A stretch of DNA of 64,000 nucleotides from Paenibacillus rhizosphaerae (GCF_014192015.1 NZ_JACHXJ010000001.1:62001-126000); one strand, 5' to 3'. Positions 56,246-64,000 are shown, numbered from the stretch's first letter. The notes: a model not told the origin generated them from the sequence alone. Translations and numbers: made by a program.

Positions 56246-56947
56246 TCATTGTTTAGAGTTTATAGGATTATTTTCTTCAAGCATGGTGACAGCAAGTTGA
56301 ACAGACAGGCGAGATGTCTTAACGACGCCATCCTTAGCAAGCTCACTCATCACGCCACTGACCGCTTCGCGGCTAGCACCAAGCATATTGGCAATCTCTT
56401 GATGTGAAAGAGGCAGATCAATCTGGGCATATCCATCTTGAATGACGCCGAATTTGGCGCTCAATGTGGAAAGGAGATGAAGGACGCGTTTTCTAAGACC
56501 ATGAAGCGCAAGCTGTTCCAATTGATCCTCCCGCTCTTTTAACCGGTCACTGAGTGCTTTAAGAAATTTGAGCGCGAGCTGAGGCCGATTGATCATCAGC
56601 CGTTCGAAATGAGGCTCGGACATGGAGCAAAGAAGCGACGATTCCATCGTTTCAATATAAACCTTCCTGGTACCGAAAGAGAATGAATCTAACTCTCCGA
56701 ATATATTTCCTCTTGTGAGAATGCCAAGCGTAAACTGTTTTCCGCTGTCGTTCAGTTTATAAAGTCTAAGCTTTCCCTCCTTGACGAAATAGAGGCCCTC
56801 GAGCGTGGAGTCCGGGGTTTGGACCAATGTATTTTTTGTAATCCAATTGAAATGATGGATGGTATCTAACTGATCGATCTCTCTTATCTCTTCTCGGGAC
56901 ATTTCTTCAAAAATGCTGATTTGAGATAAATACCAGAGCTTGTTCAT
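56246..56947 (-). CDS. Crp/Fnr-family regulator, intact copy A
   Basis: 233 residues. A cyclic-nucleotide-binding-like beta-barrel (LYFVKEGKLRLYKLND, GNIFGELDSFSFG) is followed by a dimer helix and a C-terminal HTH_Crp (LPLSHQEIANMLGASREAVS, recognition helix SREAVSGVMSEL). The four-Cys iron-sulfur signature of FNR is absent; only one Cys is present, in SSLLCSMSE. ATG 56947 is preferred to 56965, as it matches the paralogue at 61826 exactly in length; GGAGG lies 11 bases upstream. It probably binds the palindromes at 48.9, 51.9, 57.5 and 58.4 kb. Confidence 0.92.
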   Translation of the reverse strand: MNKLWYLSQISIFEEMSREEIREIDQLDTIHHFNWITKNTLVQTPDSTLEGLYFVKEGKLRLYKLNDSGKQFTLGILTRGNIFGELDSFSFGTRKVYIETMESSLLCSMSEPHFERLMINRPQLALKFLKALSDRLKEREDQLEQLALHGLRKRVLHLLSTLSAKFGVIQDGYAQIDLPLSHQEIANMLGASREAVSGVMSELAKDGVVKTSRLSVQLAVTMLEENNPINSKQ

Positions 56948-57049
56948 TGAATATCGTTCCTCCAAATTGTATTAGCCTGCGGGATACGGATACTTGATGA
57001 ATTGGTATGAATCCCCATGGCTGTTTCGTAAAGTTTTAAATGCTGCAGT

Positions 57050-57440
57050 CGGTTATCCCAAAACCAAGTCGCGAAATGTTTTCCTAGACCATACCTGAAA
57101 TCGGCTTCCGAATCGGCGAAAACACAACCAAGCAAACGCGCTCAGGAATTCGACATCTCCTAAGGCCTGGTAAAGGGGATAAGTTTTATTCCTTACGTAT
57201 TCCACATGAAACAGCTCAGATTGACATTTTCCTTCGGAATCGTCATTTTTGCGTTTTAATCATACCTGTATTGTTCCAGCATAAGATCATCTTCGGTGAT
57301 TTCGATGTTACTATTATAAGCCCTCAAGATTAAAATATTTCGTCTAACCCGGTCACCATACCCTTCTACAGCGATTCTGGAGTCTTGAGGATCAAGCATG
57401 TTTGATCGCATACGATATCATAATGATTAACTGTAAAACG
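57050..57440 (-). pseudogene. Decayed copy of the epimerase gene
   Basis: The reverse strand follows the intact gene at 47282-48805 in two blocks: near 57110-57215 (GGGGATAAGTTTTATTCC region) and 57255-57430 (TGTATTGTTCCAGCATAAGA, CATCTTCGGTGATTTCGATG). Deletions and stops break it. No peroxiredoxin part is seen, so this copy seems to have been unfused. Confidence 0.75.
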
Positions 57441-57502
57441 TGATTATTATTTTTTCATGGCTGCCTGTTACTTGCATATTAACATCCGGCCGAATCGCTG
57501 TA

Positions 57503-57518
57503 AGTAATCTACTTTACA
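57503..57518. promoter_or_regulatory. Crp/Fnr-type palindromic operator, copy 3
   Basis: AGTAATCTACTTTACA, differing from copy 2 in one base. It stands before the peroxiredoxin remnant as copy 2 stands before the intact gene. No good -10 is left. Confidence 0.6.
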
Positions 57519-57544
57519 TTGTTCTGCCGGTTTACACATTTCCA

Positions 57545-57750
57545 AAGGCATCTCTGCAGTTTAAGGTCAATTCACCATATAAACGAAGATCAAGCTCGGT
57601 CAAAGGATTGAGCAGCTTGAGCAATCAGGGATCGCCCTTAAGGGGGTATCAGAAATGCTTTCAAAGCCATGGCATGAGATGTACCGAGGTAAGGAGCGAA
57701 GAAGATGATTCCATTAGGGATATCTTTGGTTCAGGCCGTCGATGTTGAAT
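57545..57750 (+). pseudogene. Remnants of peroxiredoxin 5' end and msrB
   Basis: One frame gives ASLQFKVNSPYKRRSSSVKG, matching ATQQFKVNTPIEAQIKLSQM of the intact peroxiredoxin, and then FQSHGMRCTEVRSEEDDS, matching [18 protein letters not shown] of MsrB. Two genes are thus joined by a deletion or rearrangement. Confidence 0.75.
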
Positions 57751-57834
57751 ATGCCTATAACATGTATAAAATCAATCTGGATAATCCAGAATAAAAGGGG
57801 CAGCTATGTGAAAATAAACATAAGGTGATTTTTT

Positions 57835-57999
57835 ATGGTAAAGACAATAAACATATATAAAAGACTCGTCTGGATTGGCGCAATTATCTCGGCTTTAGCT
57901 TTTTCATTAACGGGCGAACTTTTTTATCTGGTATTTGTGGTGATAAATATCTTGGAATTGATATTTGTGCCTAGATGGATCGAACGATTTAAAAAGTAA
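57835..57999 (+). CDS. Small membrane protein, 54 residues
   Basis: The frame starts MVKTINIYKRLVWIGAIISA and ends WIERFKK. Two hydrophobic helices are separated by TGEL. AAGGTG lies at 7 bases. A terminator follows at 58106. I do not recognise a family; its place inside the duplicated redox island is the only context. Confidence 0.6.
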   Translation: MVKTINIYKRLVWIGAIISALAFSLTGELFYLVFVVINILELIFVPRWIERFKK

Positions 58000-58105
58000 G
58001 CCTGCTACATGCATAAAATCAATCGGATAATCTAAAATAAAAAGGGTAAAAAACACTTTTGCCAATATTTGCTCCGAAAGGTTGAGTTAAAGTGACCTTT
58101 TCCTT

Positions 58106-58131
58106 GCCGTCCTAATTGGGCGGCTTTTTTT
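58106..58131 (+). terminator. Intrinsic terminator
   Basis: GCCGTCC/GGGCGGC stem, 5-base loop, then seven T. Confidence 0.85.
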
Positions 58132-58375
58132 CTTACCGTCTTTTTCATTGAAACTTACGAAAAGAATATTTGATAGAGCATAGAGAAAAAGGATTTGGAA
58201 CAGGCACATGAGGAACTTAAATCGATAGGACTCCCTGTATAAAATATGCTTATGCTTGGCAAAGGACAAATAAATATAATCCAACGCGGGGGATCATCGC
58301 TAATCTCTCCGGTGCTTTCAAGAACTGCGATTTTTTTATTTTAACGTTATAAGATCATGTGGATCGATTCAAGTA

Positions 58376-58391
58376 TGTAGTTTACTTTACA
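58376..58391. promoter_or_regulatory. Crp/Fnr-type palindromic operator, copy 4
   Basis: TGTAGTTTACTTTACA. A TAAAAT hexamer at 58413-58418 predicts a start near 58425, putting the centre at about -41.5, before the second quinone reductase gene. Confidence 0.75.
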
Positions 58392-58412
58392 TAACTTTTT
58401 TTGTGTAGTGAT

Positions 58413-58418
58413 TAAAAT
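58413..58418 (+). promoter_or_regulatory. -10 hexamer of the second redox run
   Basis: TAAAAT, 21 bp after the palindrome; the spacing agrees within one base with copy 2. Confidence 0.55.
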
Positions 58419-58483
58419 GAAATGTGTCTCGCAAGCATAGGAACTTGAAACATTGAAAAACGAAAAATGTAAGGAGAGGTGTC

Positions 58484-59446
58484 ATGGAAATCTTAGAGAA
58501 AATGAAAGCGATTGTGGTGACGGACGAGGCTGCGGGAATGTCCGGGATGAAGCTGGTGGAGCGGCCGAAACCGGACGCGGCGAGGCTCGCCAGCCTCTCG
58601 GGCGCGAGCTACGGCGATGTCGTCGTTCAGGTTCATGCATCGGGATTCACCTGGGATGAGCTGACGTGGCCCTCGACCTGGACCGATCGTATCGGGCGGG
58701 ACCGGACGCCGTCGATCCCCGGCCACGAGGTGGCCGGAGTGGTCACCGCCCTCAGCTATGGCACAACCGGCTTGTCGGTGGGACAGCGGGTATTCGGCCT
58801 CACTGACTGGACTCGCGACGGCAGCCTCGCAGAGTATGTAGTTGTTGAGGCACGTAACCTCGCGCCGTTGCCGAGCGATGTTGACTTCACCGTGGGCGCT
58901 GGCGTCGCAATGACGGGCCTGACCGCCTGGCAAGGTCTGTTCGAACATGGTCACCTCCGGGCGGGGCAGAGCGTCCTTGTGCACGGTGCGGCCGGCGCAG
59001 TCGGCTCGATGGCAGTACAGCTCGCACGCCAGGCCGGCGCCTACGTCATCGGCACCGGACGCGCTGCCCACCGCCAGATGGCGTTCGACTTCGGTGTTCA
59101 GGAGTTCGTAGACCTTGAGAACGACTCACTGGAAGACGTCGGCGGTGTCGATCTAGTTTTCGATGTCTTCGGCGGTGACATCGGGAAGCGGTCCGCGAGT
59201 CTGGTCCGAGCTGGAGGAATGCTGGTGACCATCGCCGGACCGCCTGAGGCGCGGCCAGCCAACGGCCTGGCCGTTGACTTCGTTGTCGTGTCCGATCGCG
59301 CCCAACTGAGTGAGATCGCCCAGCGAGTGCGTGACGGAAGGTTGCGGACGAACATCGGCCAAATCGCCACTCTCGACGATGCCGTCGCCGCTTTTAACGC
59401 AACCGAGCGTATCAAGGGAAAAACGGTCATCCGTGTTCGTGAATGA
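58484..59446 (+). CDS. Quinone-oxidoreductase-like MDR protein, copy 2 (GC-rich)
   Basis: 320 residues, very similar to the protein at 53561-54478 along its length (IPGHEVAGVVTALSYGTTGL, SVLVHGAAGAVGSMAVQLAR). It differs by a longer N-terminus (MEILEK before MKAIVV) and a 12-residue insertion near residue 36. Zinc-less MDR enzymes of this type reduce quinones or enones with NADPH. It is even GC-richer than copy 1 and clearly foreign in composition. The leader AAGGAGAGGTGTCATG is almost the same as that of the nitroreductase at 59708. Confidence 0.92.
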   Translation: MEILEKMKAIVVTDEAAGMSGMKLVERPKPDAARLASLSGASYGDVVVQVHASGFTWDELTWPSTWTDRIGRDRTPSIPGHEVAGVVTALSYGTTGLSVGQRVFGLTDWTRDGSLAEYVVVEARNLAPLPSDVDFTVGAGVAMTGLTAWQGLFEHGHLRAGQSVLVHGAAGAVGSMAVQLARQAGAYVIGTGRAAHRQMAFDFGVQEFVDLENDSLEDVGGVDLVFDVFGGDIGKRSASLVRAGGMLVTIAGPPEARPANGLAVDFVVVSDRAQLSEIAQRVRDGRLRTNIGQIATLDDAVAAFNATERIKGKTVIRVRE

Positions 59447-59707
59447 GTCCTAAGGAAAGGGGCTTCATGGTCACAGGGGAATATCAATTGCCAAATTGGT
59501 TCGTTGAGCAGTTTCGTTTCATTCAATTTGGTAATTGTTTTTGGATCCTTCGGGGTGAACAACCTCATGGGCTTCTGTTTTTTGTCCAACTTTATCAAAA
59601 TATACGAATTCACTTCAATCGATACTTTCTGGCTCAACTCTTCCACTTCAGAAATTGTCACCGATGCAATCGATGATAAAAGGAAAAATATGATAAGGAG
59701 AGGTATC

Positions 59708-60316
59708 ATGAAAACCTTGGAGAAAGATTTATTCACTGCACTACGCGAACGGCGCTCCATTTATGGAATTAGCAAAGAATCGCCCATTTCGGATCAAAGT
59801 ATCCAAGAAATAATCGAAGAAACCGTCAAACATACACCATCGGCGTTTAACAACCAAACTACGCGTATTGTTCTTCTCTTGGGAGAACAACATGACAAGT
59901 TATGGGATATTACGTCCGAAGTTCTCAAAGCATACGTTCCTGCCGAACAATTTGCTTCTACTCAGGAAAAAATGAACGGATTTCGGAAAGGATATGGTAC
60001 AGTCCTTTTCTTTGAAGATCAGTCAATTATCAATAATTTTATGAAACAATATCCCTCTTACCAAGAACACTTCCCGATTTGGTCACAGCAAACCAATGGA
60101 ATGCACCAGTTGGTGATCTGGATGGCGTTGGAGGCTGAGGGGCTGGGTGTAAACTTGCAGCACTACAATCCATTGATTGATGAACGGGTAAAAGCAGAAT
60201 GGGAGTTGCCGGAAAGTTGGAAACTGATCGCCCAAATGCCGTTCGGTAAACCGTCTGCCGCAGCAGGTGACAAGAAATTTAATCCAGTACAAGAACGTAT
60301 AAAAGTTTTTAAATAA
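59708..60316 (+). CDS. Nitroreductase-family protein (Frm2/HBN1-like)
   Basis: 202 residues: ALRERRSIYGISKESPISDQ, TPSAFNNQTTRIVLLLGEQH, a central HFPIWSQQTNGMHQLVIWMA and AQMPFGKPSAAAGDKKF match the fatty-acid-repression-mutant subgroup, FMN enzymes induced by oxidants in yeast and bacteria. ATG 59708 is preferred to the long upstream frame, since AAGGAGAGG lies before it. The 261-bp gap after the quinone reductase is AT-rich with a decayed stretch. It differs from the nitroreductase at 52709. Confidence 0.88.
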   Translation: MKTLEKDLFTALRERRSIYGISKESPISDQSIQEIIEETVKHTPSAFNNQTTRIVLLLGEQHDKLWDITSEVLKAYVPAEQFASTQEKMNGFRKGYGTVLFFEDQSIINNFMKQYPSYQEHFPIWSQQTNGMHQLVIWMALEAEGLGVNLQHYNPLIDERVKAEWELPESWKLIAQMPFGKPSAAAGDKKFNPVQERIKVFK

Positions 60317-60328
60317 ACTTCACCCTGA

Positions 60329-60355
60329 GGCTGTCACCATGACAGTCTCTTTGTT
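60329..60355 (+). terminator. Probable intrinsic terminator
   Basis: GGCTGTCA/TGACAGTC stem with a 3-base loop and a weak T-run (TCTTTGTTT). Confidence 0.6.
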
Positions 60356-60545
60356 TAATTCTATGGAGATGATGGATCAAACGATGGGAGTTCGTCCGTT
60401 TATTCATCTATCACTCCCAGCAGATCCCAAATCAAAAATCCGATGCCTGCTTGCGAAGAATCAATATGATTGTATAAATCTTTCCTTGAGCATGCAAATT
60501 AAATAAATGAGTAAAGGGCATGAAACTATAGGAGGTTAAATCTAC

Positions 60546-60791
60546 ATGGATACATTTAATGATACCGAAGATCGGAAATACTCGGTTCATAAGGATACTT
60601 ATGGGGTTCTTGGGGAGGAGACGGAAGTTGATTCCGACGTTAATGAGGACCGCAATCGGGAGCAGCAATTGGACGACTCTTTTCAGGATTGGTACCACAA
60701 TATCGGGTATGGGGTTCAGCAAAAAGAAAATATGACCCAAGTGCCGAAGTCGAACGTCTTTGATGATGTACCTGATATAGAAACCGAATAA
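60546..60791 (+). CDS. Small acidic hypothetical protein
   Basis: 81 residues, rich in Asp and Glu, starting MDTFNDTEDRKYSVHKDTYG, with no hydrophobic helix. AGGAGG lies 10 bases before the ATG. Likely soluble and partly disordered. I do not recognise a family; similar short acidic proteins are common in spore formers. Confidence 0.65.
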   Translation: MDTFNDTEDRKYSVHKDTYGVLGEETEVDSDVNEDRNREQQLDDSFQDWYHNIGYGVQQKENMTQVPKSNVFDDVPDIETE

Positions 60792-60925
60792 AACAGTAAC
60801 CAAAGGAGTTATATCACAAGAACGGTATTTCTCCTTATTTCATTGCAAAATGGATTCCAAATCCTGTTACGATAGCAATAAATTTTCAGCTTTTGGGTAA
60901 TATAAGCGCAAGGTGGTGTATTAGA

Positions 60926-61210
60926 ATGTGGATTATAAAGACCGAACATAAAAGAGATGAAGACGGCGGAATTGCAGCGCTAGAACTCGAAACAGAAGAT
61001 AAGCGTTTTGATGTAAATATTAGATGGGATGGCTGCGCTGAGATCCATGTATATTCAATTACGGAGGAAAATCGTGAAATCAAGGATACCTTCCATACCT
61101 GTGATTTAAAAGGAATGATCGATATGCTGCAGTCACTCAACAGCGTATGTAAAGATTACTTTGGTAAAGGAAGCTATTGGGAGGATACTGATGATGTTAA
61201 ATTTGTCTGA
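60926..61210 (+). CDS. Hypothetical protein, first of a coupled pair
   Basis: 94 residues beginning MWIIKTEHKRDEDGGIAALE, mostly beta strands by pattern (DVNIRWDGCAEIHVYSI) with a C-terminal helix. ATG 60926 is preferred to 60893, since AGGTGGTG lies 7 bases before it. Its end overlaps the next gene by 20 bases. Not recognised. Confidence 0.65.
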   Translation: MWIIKTEHKRDEDGGIAALELETEDKRFDVNIRWDGCAEIHVYSITEENREIKDTFHTCDLKGMIDMLQSLNSVCKDYFGKGSYWEDTDDVKFV

Positions 61211-61508
61211 ACTCAAAAATCTTCACGCCGATATTCAAGCCGTTCACGAGATTGTCCGAACACTGAAGGTTATTATCGATGGTAAAGAAATTGAAATCGA
61301 TATTCTCAGAAATCAGAACGGCCATTATTTTTATGAGCTAAGCCATTACTATAAAGACGCGGACAAAACCGATCCTCACAAACCATCGGAAAATAGATAT
61401 TCATCTGTTGAAGAAGCGGCACGCGGAGCACTCCGCTACGCTACGATGTTTTACCGGAGTACGGATGAGGGTGGAGCTTGGGTGAGAAAGGAGTCTTTCA
61501 CTCCATAG
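61191..61508 (+). CDS. Hypothetical protein, second of a coupled pair
   Basis: 105 residues from ATG 61191 (61194 equally possible), with GGGAGG inside the preceding gene. LHADIQAVHEIVRTLKVIID is helical, then a beta stretch and EEAARGALRYATMFYRSTDE. No known family. The overlap with the preceding gene implies joint translation and perhaps a complex. Confidence 0.6.
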   Translation: MMLNLSELKNLHADIQAVHEIVRTLKVIIDGKEIEIDILRNQNGHYFYELSHYYKDADKTDPHKPSENRYSSVEEAARGALRYATMFYRSTDEGGAWVRKESFTP

Positions 61509-61533
61509 CAATATACGGCTACCGAATATCTCG

Positions 61534-61738
61534 AGACACCATATTAGGTGTCTTATTTACGCGTCAGGTACGCAAATAGGCCATTTAGATTTCGTTCACG
61601 CACTCATATGTTTCTGTTGTACGTCTCATATAAGAATAACTCACAATAGCCAAGGGAACTATCATTAGCGGTTTTCGGATTTCATCTGAAGCTGAAGAGG
61701 AAGCGATCATTTCCTTTCGGAAACGATCGCTTTATTTT
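61534..61738 (+). terminator. Two terminator-like hairpins
   Basis: AGACACC/GGTGTCT at 61534-61553, followed by TATTTAC, and AAGCGATC/CGATCGCTT with inner TTCC/GGAA pairs at 61701-61732, followed by TATTTTG. They close the coupled pair and separate it from the leftward regulator. Confidence 0.65.
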
Positions 61739-61825
61739 GTCTTGCACTATAAAGATTGTTAAAAATTGCATTAGATGGGTAATCCTCAATGCCCAGGAAA
61801 GACCTTCGGCAGGGCATCTTCAGTA

Positions 61826-62527
61826 TCAATGTGTAGAATTTTGAGGAATATGTTCTTCAAGTATTGTAACAGCAAGTTGAACAGACAGGCGAGATGTCTT
61901 AACGACGCCTTCCTTGGCAAGTTCACTCATCACGCCACTAACCGCTTCACGGCTAGCACTGAGCATATTGGCAATCTCTTGATGCGAAAGAGGCAGATCG
62001 ATCAGGGCATATCCGTCTTGAATGATGCCGAACTTTGTGCTCAGTGTGGAGAGGAGATGGAGCAAGCGTTTCCTGAGACCATGAAGCGCAAGCTGCTCCA
62101 ATTGATCCTCCCGCTCCTTTAACCGGTCACTGAGTGCTTTAAGAAATTTGAGCGCAAGCTGAGGCCGATTGATCATGAGCCGTTCGAACTGAAGCTCGGA
62201 CATGGTGCAAAGAAGCGATGATTCCAACGTTTCAATATATACTTGCCTGGTTCCGAACGAGAATGAATTTAACTCTCCGAATATATTTCCTCTTGTAAGA
62301 ATGCCAAGCGTGAACTGTTTTCCGCTGTCGTTCAGTTTATAGAGTCTAAGCTTGCCCTCCTTGACGAAATAGAGTCCCTCACGCGCAGACTCGGGGGTTT
62401 GGACCAATGTGTTTTTTGTAATCCAATTGAAATGATGGATGGTATCTAACTGATCGATCTCTCGTATCTCTTCTTGCGACATTTCTTCAAAGATGCTGAT
62501 TTGCGATAAATACCAGAGCTTGTTCAT
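61826..62527 (-). CDS. Crp/Fnr-family regulator, intact copy B
   Basis: 233 residues, about 90% identical by eye to the protein at 56246-56947, with the same beta-barrel, dimer helix and HTH (IANMLSASREAVSGVMSELA). The recognition helix is unchanged, so both should bind the same operator. Differences cluster at the tip of the sensor domain (ETLESSLLCTMSELQ) and the extreme C-terminus. The ATG start has TGGAGG upstream. A decayed epimerase fragment lies behind it, as behind copy A. Confidence 0.92.
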   Translation of the reverse strand: MNKLWYLSQISIFEEMSQEEIREIDQLDTIHHFNWITKNTLVQTPESAREGLYFVKEGKLRLYKLNDSGKQFTLGILTRGNIFGELNSFSFGTRQVYIETLESSLLCTMSELQFERLMINRPQLALKFLKALSDRLKEREDQLEQLALHGLRKRLLHLLSTLSTKFGIIQDGYALIDLPLSHQEIANMLSASREAVSGVMSELAKEGVVKTSRLSVQLAVTILEEHIPQNSTH

Positions 62528-62544
62528 TGATTATCGAGCCTCCA

Positions 62545-62790
62545 AATGGTGTTAGCCAACGGGATACGGATTCCTGATAAGCTGCCATGCTTCTCCCTTG
62601 GTTGGTTTGTAAATATTTAAATGTTACAGCCCTTTATTCGAATATCCAGTCGCGTATATACTTTCCTGAACCTTACAGGCAATTGATTTCCGAATCGGCG
62701 AAAACGTAAACCTGGTAGACGCCACACTGGCATTCGACTGCTTCCTTATCCTGGCAGATGGGGATAAGTTTTGTTCCAAAATAGCAGTAA
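62545..62790 (-). pseudogene. Second decayed epimerase fragment
   Basis: The stretch CCGAATCGGCGAAAACGTAA ... CTGGCATTCGACTGC ... GGGGATAAGTTTTGTTCC follows the fragment at 57050-57215, and more distantly the intact gene near 47960-48060. It is shorter and broken, and again adjacent to the regulator start. Confidence 0.65.
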
Positions 62791-63311
62791 GAAGTAGCAT
62801 GGAGCGGAATGCGCAACCATACGCAAAAATGCTACATACTATATCATAACCAGTGAACAGGCAATCCCCCGTTCAAAGTATGATTGCCGAGTCGAATAGA
62901 TACGAGTCGAATGGATAGCGGGCGAAAGTAAGCCCATGCAAAAATCAGGATAGAGGTTAATAAACTGGGAGCAAATGCATTCATGCCCAGATATCGTCGA
63001 ATGACCTCTAGTATAGGTGCGATTAAACTAATCGTAGACCTCAATACATAGATGCCATAAAGAGGGCGGGTATCAGAACCCAGTCGCCGCCTTCGACAGT
63101 ATTCCCTGAGGCTGAGTTTGCTTCACTACTTCGGACGTCCCTCGTTCACGAGTCCGAATAGGACAAGGTTCGGAGGTTTCATCAGTTCATCTTCTATCCC
63201 AAGCTTTGTATTGGTAATTATTCATTTTAGCATGTAAAATTGGATTCAATCAGATCCACTTTTATTTGAAAATCAGCATACCACTTATTTTAAATGAAGG
63301 AGAATTGCATT
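62791..63311. other. Intergenic region before the MocR gene
   Basis: About 520 bp. A reverse frame from roughly 63060 to 62844 gives hydrophobic sequence (LLTSILIFAWAYFRPLSIRL) without a clear start; it may be a membrane-protein remnant. The rest holds GC-rich hairpins near 63066-63095 with no T-run. Confidence 0.35.
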
Positions 63312-64000
63312 ATGCCTCCACGCACGCCTGCTACAGTTGAGACTAAAACCAAACAAATCTATTCCTTGCTGCGCGAACAGATATTTCAAGGTGTCTATGC
63401 AGCCGGTGTTAAACTACCATCGACGCGGGATTTGGCAAACGAATTCGGAGTATCACGTGCACTTATCGTGGACGTGTTTGAACAGCTAATCGCCGAAGGG
63501 TACTTGGAGGGCCGACAAGGCTCTGGGAGCTATGTCGTTGATCTTGGCGGAACCAAACGACAATTCTATTCTCAGCTTCAAGACATCGATTCTTCCGGTG
63601 AAGGGACTGTTGCGGAACCCCCGGCTCGCTTCCAAGGCATTGATTTTCGCCCAAGTTTTCCGGCTTTGGAACACATCCCTTTCAAGAAATGGAAAGAAAC
63701 CGCTATTGCCGCATATACAAATACTCATTCAGGAGACTTTGGCTATGACGATGACCCTGCAGGCAATTGGCAACTTCGCACGAATATTTGTCAGGTTTTG
63801 CTGCATACCAAAGGGATTCGGTGTCTGCCTTCGCAGGTGATCATAACCGCCGGAGCGACTCAAGCCATAGCCATGCTGTCCAGGCTATTATTGAAACCGG
63901 GGGACGCAGTAGCCATAGAAGATCCTAACGCCACCTTTATTCAACATATTTTTGAATCGACAGGTGCTGATATTATCCCGGTTCCCGTAGATGAGCATGG
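63312..64000 (+). CDS. MocR/GntR-type PLP-dependent regulator (partial)
   Basis: The first 229 residues are visible. The N-terminal GntR winged helix (IFQGVYAAGVKLPSTRDLAN, FGVSRALIVDVFEQLIAEGY, LEGRQGSGSYV) is followed by a linker and the aminotransferase-like domain (IDFRPSFPALEHIPFKKW, ITAGATQAIAMLSRLLLKPG). The PLP-binding Lys would lie beyond the window. GAAGGAG precedes the ATG. MocR proteins such as PdxR and GabR sense pyridoxal phosphate or amino compounds; which applies here cannot be told. Confidence 0.93.
   Translation, partial: MPPRTPATVETKTKQIYSLLREQIFQGVYAAGVKLPSTRDLANEFGVSRALIVDVFEQLIAEGYLEGRQGSGSYVVDLGGTKRQFYSQLQDIDSSGEGTVAEPPARFQGIDFRPSFPALEHIPFKKWKETAIAAYTNTHSGDFGYDDDPAGNWQLRTNICQVLLHTKGIRCLPSQVIITAGATQAIAMLSRLLLKPGDAVAIEDPNATFIQHIFESTGADIIPVPVDEH

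Noticed and set aside
59098..59760. A 220-codon reverse-strand frame opposite the second quinone reductase
   Set aside because: It is antisense to a clear enzyme in GC-rich DNA, where long spurious frames are expected; no family pattern.
63061..63230. Structured GC-rich stretch before the MocR gene, considered as a riboswitch or T-box
   Set aside because: No recognisable conserved riboswitch core, T-box sequence or terminator/antiterminator pair.
1..64000. Search by eye for CRISPR arrays, tRNA, rRNA and phage structural genes
   Set aside because: None seen; no regularly spaced repeats and no cloverleaf-like sequences noticed.

Overview
The window looks like a chromosomal segment of a low-to-mid GC endospore-forming Firmicute of the Paenibacillus type. 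The basis is strong AGGAGG ribosome binding sites with TTG/GTG starts, several LplB/YtcP-type ABC sugar importers with very large lipoprotein binding proteins, YesM/YesN two-component pairs, a membrane-bound AraC regulator and many carbohydrate-active enzymes. This is inferred from gene content; no rRNA or tRNA is present to confirm it.

Layout. (1) 1-18.1 kb: a uronate-polysaccharide utilisation locus. A YesN/YesM pair reads leftward; an importer (two permeases plus a lipoprotein) reads rightward, followed by a beta-propeller protein resembling oligogalacturonate lyases. An AraC regulator then faces a run of RraA-like protein, zinc alcohol dehydrogenase, short-chain dehydrogenase, GH88/GH105 hydrolase, two heparinase II/III-type lyases and an ADP-ribosylglycohydrolase-like protein. 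None of the catabolic enzymes has a signal peptide, so they probably act on imported oligosaccharides. (2) 18.3-21.4 kb: a secreted beta-helix/CBM9-like/Ig-like protein behind a cre site, followed by a truncated phytanoyl-CoA dioxygenase. (3) 22.1-23.8 kb: a winged-helix protein and an internally deleted azoreductase. (4) 24-31.9 kb: membrane AraC regulator, importer and a GH2 enzyme carrying the N-x-K motif of beta-glucuronidases. (5) 32.5-41.6 kb: a third importer, a YesM kinase, a short response regulator and a GH95 enzyme.

(6) 41.7-46.3 kb: a decayed zone with a 511-bp mini-IS3, two remnants each of yolD and of an ATP-dependent DNA ligase, a small kinase-like protein, a 33-residue basic gene, and an AraC/PhyH divergent pair.

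(7) 46.5-62.8 kb: the most unusual region, a redox-defence island partly duplicated and decaying. It holds an RclC-like membrane protein, an epimerase-peroxiredoxin fusion, MsrAB, a peroxiredoxin, nitroreductases, two GC-rich quinone-reductase-like proteins and three copies (two intact, one ruined) of one Crp/Fnr-type regulator, with fragments of duplicate epimerase, peroxiredoxin and msrB genes. Four copies of a 16-bp palindrome (TGTAATCTACTTTACA and variants) lie upstream of module genes. At two of them a clear -10 hexamer places the palindrome centre about 41.5-42.5 bp upstream of the predicted start, the class II Crp activator position. I propose a self-contained Crp/Fnr redox-stress regulon; its signal is unknown.

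(8) 63.3 kb to the end: a MocR-type regulator cut by the window edge. No CRISPR, tRNA, rRNA or prophage was seen.
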